Shown: one piece after another, positions 42,242-49,888 of the stretch | Numbering within the stretch: position 1 is the first letter of the stretch | Layout of the letters: each line of letters opens with the position of its first letter | NCBI RefSeq assembly: GCF_010548145.1 | Contig: NZ_JAAGLN010000018.1 | Span: 1-51,972 of the forward strand | Source of the DNA: Streptomyces sp. SID10853 | Lineage (GTDB): Bacteria > Actinomycetota > Actinomycetes > Streptomycetales > Streptomycetaceae | Length of the DNA stretch: 51,972 bases | Reading direction: 5' to 3' | The notes under the pieces: model-generated | The model's database searches: none | Told to the model about the DNA's origin: nothing | What the model saw: the letters and a program-made list of their open reading frames with translations, nothing else | Made by a program: the position numbers and the translations under genes

Positions 42242-42748
42242 TCACATGAGGTGTTCGATGCCGAGCATCCGGTCGGGGATGGTCACGAAGGAGCCGCCGC
42301 AGAAGCCGAGCAGGTCGCCGTTGCGGTAGTCGAAGTCGACCACCCGGCCGACGAACAGGGTGTGGTCCCCTCCGTCGTACGCGGCCCACGGCTCGCAGGC
42401 GAAGTGCGCGAGCGCGCCGTCCAGCCGGGGTCCGGCGGGGCCGTCGGCCCACACCGGCTCCAGCTGGGGCCGCCCGGCGAAGTGCATCGCCATGGCCTCC
42501 TGCTCGGCGCCCAGCACGTTCACCACGAACGGCCGGTCGGCGAGTTCGTCGTGCGACCGGGCCGCTCGCGCCACGCTCACCAGCACGAGCGGCGGGTCGA
42601 GCGAGACCGAGATGAACGAGTTGGCCGTGAAGCCGCGCCGGCCCTCCGGACCGTCGAAGGTCACCACCGTGACGCCGGTGGCGAAGCGGGCCAGCGAGGC
42701 TCGAAAGCGCCGATCCAGACCCGCGGGGTGCGTTGTGCCAGCGCTCAT
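42242..42748 (-). CDS. hpaC: HpaC-like flavin reductase
   Basis: 168 residues: FRASLARFATGVTVVTF, GFTANSFISVSLDPPLVLVSVA and the GDHTLFVGRVVDFDY end are standard for NAD(P)H:flavin reductases of the HpaC/RutF type. Supplies reduced flavin to the oxygenase encoded directly downstream. First gene of the hpaCB unit; the 113-bp gap to the divergent IclR gene holds two palindromes. Confidence 0.93.
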   Translation of the reverse strand: MSAGTTHPAGLDRRFRASLARFATGVTVVTFDGPEGRRGFTANSFISVSLDPPLVLVSVARAARSHDELADRPFVVNVLGAEQEAMAMHFAGRPQLEPVWADGPAGPRLDGALAHFACEPWAAYDGGDHTLFVGRVVDFDYRNGDLLGFCGGSFVTIPDRMLGIEHLM

Positions 42749-42769
42749 GACGCCTCCCGTGACATCGCG

Positions 42770-42790
42770 TGAATTCTATATGCGAATTCA
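42770..42790. promoter_or_regulatory. 21-bp palindrome between hpaC and the IclR gene
   Basis: TGAATTC-N7-GAATTCA, perfect 7-bp arms, 22 bp before the hpaC start. Probable operator of the divergent IclR protein. Confidence 0.65.
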
Positions 42791-42792
42791 TC

Positions 42793-42807
42793 GTTCTAAT
42801 AAAGAAC
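42793..42807. promoter_or_regulatory. Second palindrome in the hpaC-iclR gap
   Basis: GTTCT-AATAA-AGAAC, 5-bp perfect arms, 2 bp after the first palindrome. Together they cover the core promoter region of both genes. Confidence 0.5.
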
Positions 42808-42861
42808 TCTAAAGGTCCGGGCTGTCGGCTCGCAAGGGGTCGGCCGCTATAGTTCTGCGAC

Positions 42862-43551
42862 ATGGTCGACAGCAAGGCACCCGCGTCCCAGACGCTCTCC
42901 CGGGGCATCCGCGTGCTGGAGGTACTCGCGGCGGCGCACCGGCCGTTGAGCATCGAGGAGATCGCGGGCGAGCTCGGGGTGCACCGGTCCATCGCGTACC
43001 GGATGCTGCGGACCCTGGAGAGCCACCGGCTGATCAGCCGTCAGGCCACCGGGCGTTACTCACCCGGCGCCGGACTGGTGGTGCTGGCACAGTCGGTGGA
43101 GCGCGACCTGCACACCGTGTCACTGCCCGAACTCGCCTCGGCGGCCGAGGACCTGGGGATGACCACGTTCGTGGCGATCGACGACGAGCAGGAGTGCGTC
43201 ACCCTGGTGAGCGTCGAACCCCGCCACGCCTCGGGCACGGTGATGCAGCGGCCCGGCACCCGGCACGCACTGACCCAGGGCGCACCGGGAGTGGCGATCC
43301 TGTCGGCACGGGACGAACCGGTCGGCGCCCCCGGGGCCGGACCAGCGGTCGAGGAAGCACGCCGCCTCGGCTACGCCCTCAGCCGCGGCGAGGTGATCCC
43401 CGGGGTGGCGTCGGTGGCGGTACCCATGCCCACCAGTGGCCCCGCACGGGCGGCGGTCGCCGTCGTCTACGTGACGAGCGAACGGCCCGTGGAGGAAATC
43501 GCACGGCGGCTGACCGCCGCCGCCAGGGCCATCGGCGAACTCGTCGGCTGA
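42862..43551 (+). CDS. IclR-family regulator of the hpaCB unit
   Basis: 229 residues, slightly short for IclR. Winged HTH at residues ~10-75 (RGIRVLEVLAAAHRPLSIEEIAGELGVHRSIAYRMLRTLESHRL), then a ligand domain with the family pattern TLVSVEPRHASGTVMQRPGTRHALTQGAPGVAILS and GEVIPGVASVAVPM. Divergent from hpaC, so activation or repression of hpaCB by an aromatic ligand is the likely role. It coexists with the GntR gene, giving two-level control of the cluster. Confidence 0.9.
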   Translation: MVDSKAPASQTLSRGIRVLEVLAAAHRPLSIEEIAGELGVHRSIAYRMLRTLESHRLISRQATGRYSPGAGLVVLAQSVERDLHTVSLPELASAAEDLGMTTFVAIDDEQECVTLVSVEPRHASGTVMQRPGTRHALTQGAPGVAILSARDEPVGAPGAGPAVEEARRLGYALSRGEVIPGVASVAVPMPTSGPARAAVAVVYVTSERPVEEIARRLTAAARAIGELVG

Positions 43552-43700
43552 GCCGTCACCCGCGGATACACCGGCGGACGCATCGGCCGGGACGGCGGCG
43601 GACCGCCCCGCGCACGGAGCCCCTCACCCACGGGCACCTCCGGGGTGCCCCGACGGGGCACCGCGCTGCACCCTGCCCGCACTCCGGGATGAATACGTCA

Positions 43701-43712
43701 ATCATGTACGAC
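43701..43712. promoter_or_regulatory. GntR-type operator, MFS promoter site 1
   Basis: ATCATGTACGAC, the inverse of the 33819 element over 11 identical bases. Confidence 0.65.
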
Positions 43713-43766
43713 ATCTCATCCCGCTGAATATCTGAGCAGCGATTCTTTACTGTGAAACTTCTTGTG

Positions 43767-43778
43767 ATCGTACACGAT
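43767..43778. promoter_or_regulatory. GntR-type operator, MFS promoter site 2
   Basis: ATCGTACACGAT, the most symmetric copy (arms ATCGT/ACGAT), an exact fit to TNGTNNACNA. It is 66 bp from site 1, about six helical turns. Confidence 0.7.
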
Positions 43779-43986
43779 TAGCGTCTACGGTCGGCTGAGC
43801 TCAGGGCCGAGCATGTGTCGTCGACCCCTGCGCCGGGCGGCCGCACCGATGCCACACACCGGCGCACCGCCACCTCGCAGGGCAACCGCACATCAGCCTC
43901 ACAACCGTCCACGGCACAGCCGGACGGCCTGTCATCCAGCACGGGCAGACAGCCGCCCGCCGTTGTCCACAATGTTTCGAGGTGCC

Positions 43987-45576
43987 ATGCCCGCCATCAC
44001 GTCGCCCACCTCAGCGCAGCCCCCGCAGTCGTCCCAACTCCCGGCAGCTTCCTGGCACTTGGTGGCCACGACGGTGCTGGCCTGTCTGGGTGTCTTCGTC
44101 TCCTACCTGCCCGTCGTCGGTGTCTCGGTCACCCTGCCCGTCATCCAGCAGGCTCTGAGCGCCTCCACCACCAGCCTGCAGTGGATCACCGACCTCTTCA
44201 TCATGCCGTCCGCCGCGCTCCTGCTGACCTGCGGAGTGCTCGGTGACATCTTCGGCCGCAAGAAGGTGTACCTGGCCGGACTGGCCCTGGTGGTCACCGG
44301 CGGTCTCGTCTGTCTGACGGCGAACAGCGTCGTACAGCTCTGCGTGGGTCAGGCCCTCACCGGTGTCGGCACCGCAGCCCTGATGCCCTCCACGCTCTCC
44401 CTGCTCACCCACATATGCGCCGAACGACGGCAGCGGACCCGGGCCATCGCCCTGTGGACGGCCTCCCTCGGACTGGGACTGACACTCGGCCCGCTGGTCA
44501 ACGGGCTCATCGTCGCCCACGCATCCTGGCGGTGGATCTTCCTGCCCTGCGTGGTTCTCGGCGCCCTCATCGGCGTGGCCGGTGCGTTCCTGCTGGCCGA
44601 CTCCCGTGCCGGACGCGAACGCCAACTGGACGTTCCCGGACAGCTCCTGGCGATCGTCGCCATCGCGGCCCTGGTCTACGCGGTCATCGAGGGCGGCGTC
44701 ACCGGCTGGGGCTCCGCCGAAGTCGTCGTCGCGTTCGTCGTCGCCGTTCTCGCCCTGGCCGCATTCGTCGTCACCGAGCTGCGTTCCGCTCACCCCATGC
44801 TCGACATGCGGCTCTTCTCGTCCCTCGCCTTCTCCGGCACCGCCGCCGTCATGTGCCTCACGCTCTTCGCCCAGGTCGGTCTCGTCTTCACCCTGAGCGA
44901 GTACTTCGGCCTCGCCCAGCACGCCTCCACCCTCGACATCGCCGTCCGCCTCGTCGCCCTCAACGGCTTCACCGTCGTCCTCGGCCCGCTGGTCGGACGG
45001 CTCATGATCCGTACCACCCCCGGGCTCGTGCTGGTCGTCGGTCTCGTCGTGAGCGGCGTCGGCGCCCTCCTGGTCACCACCTTCGACCCGTCCAGCGGGA
45101 TCGCCGTCTCGGCCGCCGTCATCGGCGTACTCGGCATCGGCATCGCCCTGGCCACGGCGCCCATCACCACCATCGCGATGAACAGCCTCCCGAGCCGCCT
45201 CGCCCCCACCGTGGGCGCCGCCAACAGCGCCCTGCGCCAGATCGGCAGCGCGCTCGGCCCCGCGGCCTTCGGTGTTCTGCTCACCAACCGCACCCTGAGT
45301 GCCCTGCCGGGCCACCTCGCCGCCTCCGGCCTGCACACCGCCGACCGGAACCGGGTGCTGGGCGTGGTGGCCGACACCGGCATCCAGGCCGGCGCCGTCC
45401 TCCGTCTCCCCACCGGCCGGGCCACGGCTCAGGCGCACGCCGTCTACGGCGCGAGCTTCACCGACGCTCTCCACATTTGCGCGATCGTCGGCGGGGCAGG
45501 GATGTTCGCCGCCGCCGCCATCGCGCTGGTCACCATCGGCGTCCGCAGGAGCGCGCACAACACCGCCGCGGGCTAG
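43987..45576 (+). CDS. MFS transporter, DHA2 (14-span) type
   Basis: 529 residues from ATG 43987 (GAGG 5 nt upstream); the frame is open to 43813 but that part is Pro/Arg-rich and untypical. Starts with a span after ~25 residues and has motif A-like GDIFGRKKVYLAG, motif C-like LGLTLGPLVNG and fourteen hydrophobic helices. DHA2 members export drugs by proton antiport; here the operator sites shared with the catabolic cluster suggest it moves the cluster's substrate or a toxic intermediate. Confidence 0.9.
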   Translation: MPAITSPTSAQPPQSSQLPAASWHLVATTVLACLGVFVSYLPVVGVSVTLPVIQQALSASTTSLQWITDLFIMPSAALLLTCGVLGDIFGRKKVYLAGLALVVTGGLVCLTANSVVQLCVGQALTGVGTAALMPSTLSLLTHICAERRQRTRAIALWTASLGLGLTLGPLVNGLIVAHASWRWIFLPCVVLGALIGVAGAFLLADSRAGRERQLDVPGQLLAIVAIAALVYAVIEGGVTGWGSAEVVVAFVVAVLALAAFVVTELRSAHPMLDMRLFSSLAFSGTAAVMCLTLFAQVGLVFTLSEYFGLAQHASTLDIAVRLVALNGFTVVLGPLVGRLMIRTTPGLVLVVGLVVSGVGALLVTTFDPSSGIAVSAAVIGVLGIGIALATAPITTIAMNSLPSRLAPTVGAANSALRQIGSALGPAAFGVLLTNRTLSALPGHLAASGLHTADRNRVLGVVADTGIQAGAVLRLPTGRATAQAHAVYGASFTDALHICAIVGGAGMFAAAAIALVTIGVRRSAHNTAAG

Positions 45577-45662
45577 CCAGGGCCTCTTCTCCCCCGGCCC
45601 GGCCGTACCCGCCGCGGCGCGTCGACGATGCCATGGCCCGGCCGACTGTCCGCTCAGTCCGG

Positions 45663-46703
45663 TCAGTCCAGGTCGGACATGTCGAGCACAAAGCGGTAGC
45701 GGACGTCGTTGCGCCGGAGGCGGTCGAGTGCCGTGTCCACCTGTGACGACGGGAGTACCTCGATGTCGGCGGCAATGCCGTTGTCGGCGCAGAATCGGAG
45801 CATCTCCGCTGTCGCCGGTCGGCCCCCGCTGCCCGCGGAGCTGAGCTTCTTACGGCCGGGGAGCAGGTCCATGGCGTCGACGGTGACGGGGCCCAGGTAC
45901 CCGAGGAGGCTGAGGGTGCCGTCCATCGCCACCGGCTTCAGATACGGGGCGAGGTCGTGCGGGGCGGAGATGGTGTCGAGCACGACGTCGAAGGTGTCGC
46001 GTGCCGAGGCCATGTGCTGGGGGTCGGTGGAGGCGATGAGGTCGTGGGCGCCGAGCTTGCGGGCGTCGTCGCGCTTGTCCTCGGTGCGGCTGATGACGGT
46101 CGTGGTAGCGCCGAGTGCCACGGCCATCTTGACCGCGAGGTGCCCCAGGCCGCCGAGCCCGGCCACGGCGACGCGGCTGCCGGGGCCCACGCCGAGGGCG
46201 CGCAGGGGTTCCCAGACGGTGACGCCTGCGCACATCAGCGGGGCGGCCGCGGCCGGGTCGAGACCGGAAGGAAGCGGGTAGGCGAAGGTGTCGCGCACGA
46301 CGTACTCGCGGGAGTAGCCGCCCAGGGTGGTCGACCCGTCCTGCCGGTCGGTGCCGCCGTAGGTCAGAGTCGGGAAGGAGTGGCAGAAATTCTCCTGTCC
46401 GGCTTCGCACATGGCGCACACGCCACAGGAGTCGACGATGTTGCCCACCGCGACGCGGTCGCCGACCGCGAAGGTCGTCACCTCCCGTCCGGTCCCGGTC
46501 ACCACGCCGGTGAATTCGTGACCGGGCACCAGGGGCGCGTCCGTGTCCTGGTCGTAGGCGCGCAGGGCGTGCAGGTCGGTGTGGCACACACCGCAGTAGT
46601 CGACCCGCACCGCGATGTCGTCCGGGCGTAGGTCACGCCGCTCCAGCGAAGTGCGCCGCAGCGCCGTCGGGCCGGCCGCCTGCCATCCGGTGTTCGTTCG
46701 CAT
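45663..46703 (-). CDS. Zinc-dependent alcohol dehydrogenase
   Basis: 346 residues from ATG 46703, preceded by AAGGAG 5 nt away; a GTG at 46709 touches the ribosome site and is less likely. MDR fold: catalytic zinc ligands in CGVCHTD and GHE, structural zinc cysteines in SCGVCAMCEAGQENFC, Rossmann motif GLGGLGH. Closest in pattern to the YahK/cinnamyl-alcohol dehydrogenase branch (NADPH-dependent aldehyde reductases). Divergent from a TetR gene that probably represses it; often aldehyde-inducible. Confidence 0.93.
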   Translation of the reverse strand: MRTNTGWQAAGPTALRRTSLERRDLRPDDIAVRVDYCGVCHTDLHALRAYDQDTDAPLVPGHEFTGVVTGTGREVTTFAVGDRVAVGNIVDSCGVCAMCEAGQENFCHSFPTLTYGGTDRQDGSTTLGGYSREYVVRDTFAYPLPSGLDPAAAAPLMCAGVTVWEPLRALGVGPGSRVAVAGLGGLGHLAVKMAVALGATTTVISRTEDKRDDARKLGAHDLIASTDPQHMASARDTFDVVLDTISAPHDLAPYLKPVAMDGTLSLLGYLGPVTVDAMDLLPGRKKLSSAGSGGRPATAEMLRFCADNGIAADIEVLPSSQVDTALDRLRRNDVRYRFVLDMSDLD

Positions 46704-46717
46704 TCCCACTCCTTAAA

Positions 46718-46733
46718 CAGACTGTTCGGTCTG
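46718..46733. promoter_or_regulatory. TetR operator site 1, ADH side
   Basis: CAGAC-TGTTCG-GTCTG, perfect 5-bp arms, directly before the ADH ribosome-binding site. Contains ACTGTTCGGTCTG. Confidence 0.7.
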
Positions 46734-46771
46734 CCGAAGTCTAGGCGCGGCGCACACACCAAGGCAAACCA

Positions 46772-46784
46772 ACTGTTCTGTTTG
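46772..46784. promoter_or_regulatory. TetR operator site 2, autoregulatory side
   Basis: ACTGTTCTGTTTG repeats the core of site 1 with two changes, 14 bp before the tetR start. Confidence 0.6.
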
Positions 46785-46797
46785 GTAGACTGCGGGC

Positions 46798-47433
46798 ATG
46801 CCGGAACAGCCCCAGACCTCGCGAGGCGCCGCGACCTACCAGCGCATCCTGGACGCCGCCACCGAAGAGTTCGCCCAGCACGGCATCGCCGGGGCGCGCA
46901 TCGAACGCATCGTGACGGCAGCGCGCACCAACAAGGCACAGCTCTATGCCTACTTCGGCGACAAGGAACGGCTCTTCGACGCGATCTTCCTCAGCTCGCT
47001 GGAGCGCATCACCAACGTCGTGCCCATCGACGCCGACGATCTCGCGGGCTGGGCCGTCCGTCTCTACGACGAGTATCTGCGCCGCCCCGACCTCATCCGG
47101 CTGGCGACCTGGACACGGCTGGAGCGCCGGCCCGCCGGGCACCTCGTCGAGACGCATCAGCACTACGACGACCGCAAGCTCGCGGCCATCGCCGAGGCCC
47201 AGACCGCCGGGCGGATCCGCGCGGGCGACCCGTTCGACATCATGGCCGTGGTCATCGCCATGTCCATGGCCTGGTCACCGGTCAGCAACGTGTACGCGGC
47301 CGGCAGCCAGGAACCAGATGACGTACACGACCGGCGCCGCACCCTGCTCCGCGACTGCGTCCGAGGCGCCACCGCGGCCGGCGGGGGCGACACGTCCCCC
47401 GTCCCCCGTCGACAGGACCCCTCGACCCCCTGA
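46798..47433 (+). CDS. TetR-family regulator divergent from the ADH gene
   Basis: 211 residues. TetR_N HTH at ~10-57 (YQRILDAATEEFAQHGIAGARIERIVTAARTNKAQLYAYFGDKERLF), then an all-helical ligand domain. Short 94-bp gap to ADH carrying two related operator sites; control of itself and ADH is the inference. C-terminal 20 residues are low-complexity and its 3' end runs into a CCCCGGC-repeat stretch (47440-47475). Confidence 0.9.
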   Translation: MPEQPQTSRGAATYQRILDAATEEFAQHGIAGARIERIVTAARTNKAQLYAYFGDKERLFDAIFLSSLERITNVVPIDADDLAGWAVRLYDEYLRRPDLIRLATWTRLERRPAGHLVETHQHYDDRKLAAIAEAQTAGRIRAGDPFDIMAVVIAMSMAWSPVSNVYAAGSQEPDDVHDRRRTLLRDCVRGATAAGGGDTSPVPRRQDPSTP

Positions 47434-47482
47434 CCCCTGGCCCTTGACCCCGGCCCCCGGCCCCCGGCCCCCGGCGGCAGGA

Positions 47483-48172
47483 TCAGCCCATGGGCCCGCG
47501 TTCGGCCAGGCGCCTCAGCGAGGGAAGCAGCGCCTCCAAGTCCTGCTCGGTGCGGAAAGCGACGATCATGGTGTCGGCCCCCGCCGCCACGCTCTCGCGC
47601 TCCGGCGGTCCCGAGAAGAGCGCGAGAACCTCACGCATCGCCTCGTCCACCTCGGCGACCGGCTCGGAGCACTCGTCGCGGAGCCAGCGGCGCAGCACAT
47701 GGTTGTGGGCCGAGACCACCGACGCCGCCATGAGTTCGGCCCGCAGTGAGGCCGCCGCCGTCGGGTCCCCCATCCAGTCCGCGATGAACTCGCGGAAGAG
47801 CCGCTGATAGCGCGCCACACTGGCGATCTCCCGGTCGCGCAGGGCGGTCACCTTGCTGGTGAGCGTGTAACGCCTGCGGGCGAGGTCGCCTTCGTCGATG
47901 TAGTGCAGGAGGACCAGGCGCACCGCGTCCGACACGGCGACCAGGGCGGTGCTCTGGCTGGAGGTGGCCAGCCGGTCCCTGATCAGGTCGAGGAGCCGGT
48001 CGTGATCGGGGAAGATCACCGCTTCTTTGGACCGGTAGTGCCGGAAGAACGTCGTACGCCCGACTCCGGCCCGTTCCGCGATGTCGTCGACGGTCGTCTG
48101 CTCGTATCCGCGCTCGTCGAAGAGCGCGAAGGCGGCGTCCGCCAGTCGGATTCGCGCGGGTGGCTTGCTCAT
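47483..48172 (-). CDS. TetR-family regulator divergent from the mutase gene
   Basis: 229 residues from ATG 48172; the 17-codon extension to 48223 lacks support. HTH at ~8-55 (IRLADAAFALFDERGYEQTTVDDIAERAGVGRTTFFRHYRSKEAV), typical TetR. The gap to the mutase gene has a perfect 13-bp palindrome with an added half-site, so it probably controls the mutase-carboxylase operon in response to an acyl-CoA or related acid. Confidence 0.9.
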   Translation of the reverse strand: MSKPPARIRLADAAFALFDERGYEQTTVDDIAERAGVGRTTFFRHYRSKEAVIFPDHDRLLDLIRDRLATSSQSTALVAVSDAVRLVLLHYIDEGDLARRRYTLTSKVTALRDREIASVARYQRLFREFIADWMGDPTAAASLRAELMAASVVSAHNHVLRRWLRDECSEPVAEVDEAMREVLALFSGPPERESVAAGADTMIVAFRTEQDLEALLPSLRRLAERGPMG

Positions 48173-48224
48173 GACGGCCCATCCTCTCCTGTCTCGCAGG
48201 CCGAGACCACTTGCCCGCTCCAAT

Positions 48225-48259
48225 GGTACTGAGTACCGTCCTATCGATATCCAGTACCG
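48225..48259. promoter_or_regulatory. Palindrome and half-site between tetR and the mutase gene
   Basis: GGTACT-G-AGTACC (48225-48237), then AGTACCG again at 48253-48259. The second copy lies only 15 bp before the mutase start codon. Confidence 0.7.
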
Positions 48260-48273
48260 CAGGAGGTTGGGGC

Positions 48274-49860
48274 ATGGGTTCTCTTGCAGAGAGCGAGTCA
48301 GGGCTGCCGATCCAGACGCTCTACGACGGCTGGTCGCTGGCGGACTTCGACGCGGACACCAAACTGGGCAGCCCGGGGAAGTTCCCGTTCACCCGGGGCG
48401 TGTATCCGTCGATGTACACCGGTCGGCCATGGACGATGCGGCAGTACGCCGGATTCGGCACGGCGAAGGCGTCCAACGAGCGGTACCACGAGCTGGTCCG
48501 CGCGGGCACAGGCGGCCTGAGCGTCGCCTTCGACCTGCCGACGCAGATGGGGTACGACTCCGACGAGCCCATCGCCCGTGGCGAAGTGGGCAAGGTCGGT
48601 GTCGCGATCGACTCGATCGAGGACATGCGGACGCTGTTCCGGGATCTTCCCCTGGACCAGGTGTCGACATCGATGACGATCAACGCACCGGCCTCGACCC
48701 TGCTCCTGCTCTACCAGCTGGTGGGCGCCGAACAGGGCATATCCGGCGACCGGTTGACGGGCACGGTCCAGAACGACGTACTGAAGGAGTACATCGCCCG
48801 CGGCACCTACATCTACCCGCCGAAGCAGTCACTGCGCCTGATCAGCGACATCTTCGCCTACTGCCACCGGGAGATGCCTCGCTGGAACACGATCTCCATC
48901 TCCGGCTACCACATGGCCGAGGCCGGAGCCACGCCCGCGCAGGAGATCGCCTTCACCCTGGCCAACGCGAAGGAGTACGTGAGGGCAGCGATCGCCGCCG
49001 GGCTCGACGTCGACGACTTCGCACCGCGGCTGTCGTTCTTCTTCGTCGCCAGGACCACGCTGCTGGAGGAGATCGCGAAGTTCCGCGCCGCACGCCGTAT
49101 CTGGGCGCGCATCATGCGCGACGAGTTCAAGGCCAGGAACCCCAAGTCGCAGATGCTGCGCTTCCACACCCAGACCGCGGGGGTGCAGCTGACCGCGCAG
49201 CAGCCTGAGGTCAACCTCGTCCGGGTCGCCCTCCAGGGCCTGGGCGCCGTCCTGGGCGGGACGCAGTCCCTGCACACCAACTCCTACGACGAGGCCATCG
49301 CCCTGCCCACCCAGAAGGCGGCCCGCCTCGCTCTGCGCACCCAGCAGGTCATCGCGTACGAGACCGACGTGACCAGGACGGTCGACCCGTTCGCCGGCTC
49401 CTACGTCATGGAGTCGATGACCGACGACGTGGAAGGCGCGGCCCTGGAACTGATCGAGGCGGTCGAGGACCGGGGCGGTGCGGTCGCGGCGATCGAGCAG
49501 GGTTTCCAGAAGTCCGAGATCGAGAAGTCCGCGTACCGGATCGCGCTGGAGATCGACAACCGCGACCGGACGGTCGTCGGCGTGAACGAGTACGCCATCG
49601 ACGAGGAGGAGCCCTACGAGCCGCTGCGAGTCGATCCCCACATCGAGACCGACCAGCGCGAGCGCCTCGCGGCCCTGCGCGCCGAGCGCGACAACGACGC
49701 CGTGCAACGTGCCCTGGACGCTCTGCGCTCCACCGCGCAGGGCACCGGCAACGTACTCCCCCCGATGCGTGAGGCACTGCGGCAGCACGCCACGGTCGGC
49801 GAAGTAGCCCAGGCGCTGCGCGACATCTGGGGCGTGCACGTCCCCCACGACACCTTCTGA
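48274..49860 (+). CDS. Methylmalonyl-CoA mutase-type catalytic subunit without B12 domain
   Basis: 528 residues; ATG with GGAGG. Matches the N-terminal TIM-barrel half of MCM ([57 protein letters not shown]). Residues equivalent to MCM Tyr89, Arg207 and His244 are Tyr58, Arg176 and His213 with identical spacing (118 and 37). Isobutyryl-CoA mutase has Phe and Gln at the first two, so a CoA dicarboxylate such as methylmalonyl-CoA is indicated. There is no C-terminal cobalamin domain; a separate B12 subunit must exist, not seen in the window. Followed by acyl-CoA carboxylase genes. Confidence 0.92.
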   Translation: MGSLAESESGLPIQTLYDGWSLADFDADTKLGSPGKFPFTRGVYPSMYTGRPWTMRQYAGFGTAKASNERYHELVRAGTGGLSVAFDLPTQMGYDSDEPIARGEVGKVGVAIDSIEDMRTLFRDLPLDQVSTSMTINAPASTLLLLYQLVGAEQGISGDRLTGTVQNDVLKEYIARGTYIYPPKQSLRLISDIFAYCHREMPRWNTISISGYHMAEAGATPAQEIAFTLANAKEYVRAAIAAGLDVDDFAPRLSFFFVARTTLLEEIAKFRAARRIWARIMRDEFKARNPKSQMLRFHTQTAGVQLTAQQPEVNLVRVALQGLGAVLGGTQSLHTNSYDEAIALPTQKAARLALRTQQVIAYETDVTRTVDPFAGSYVMESMTDDVEGAALELIEAVEDRGGAVAAIEQGFQKSEIEKSAYRIALEIDNRDRTVVGVNEYAIDEEEPYEPLRVDPHIETDQRERLAALRAERDNDAVQRALDALRSTAQGTGNVLPPMREALRQHATVGEVAQALRDIWGVHVPHDTF

Positions 49861-49888
49861 CCGACGATCCTCCGGGGTGGAACAACCA

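Larger units (their letters stand above)
43552..43986. other. 435-bp gene-free region between the IclR and MFS genes
   Basis: Contains the two operator sites at 43701 and 43767 in an AT-rich stretch (43685-43785) that must hold the MFS promoter. 43787-43986 could be untranslated leader or the start of a longer MFS frame (GTG 43813). Nothing else seen. Confidence 0.6.

Noticed and set aside
28166..42748. Identification as a standard 4-hydroxyphenylacetate (hpa) operon
   Set aside because: HpaD (dioxygenase), HpaE (dehydrogenase) and HpaF (isomerase) are absent, and RidA, DUF3500, NTF2-like and MBL genes are extra; only family-level parallels remain.
44011..45558. Long minus-strand frame opposite the MFS gene
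   Set aside because: Repetitive Gly/Asp/Glu composition, no domain, full overlap with a convincing transporter.
47434..47482. Structured element between convergent TetR genes
   Set aside because: It is a short low-complexity CCCCGGC run without a clear inverted repeat.
48274..49860. Isobutyryl-CoA or 2-hydroxyisobutyryl-CoA mutase large subunit
   Set aside because: Those enzymes replace the Tyr89/Arg207 pair (Phe/Gln or Ile/Gln); here both Tyr and Arg are kept at exact spacing.
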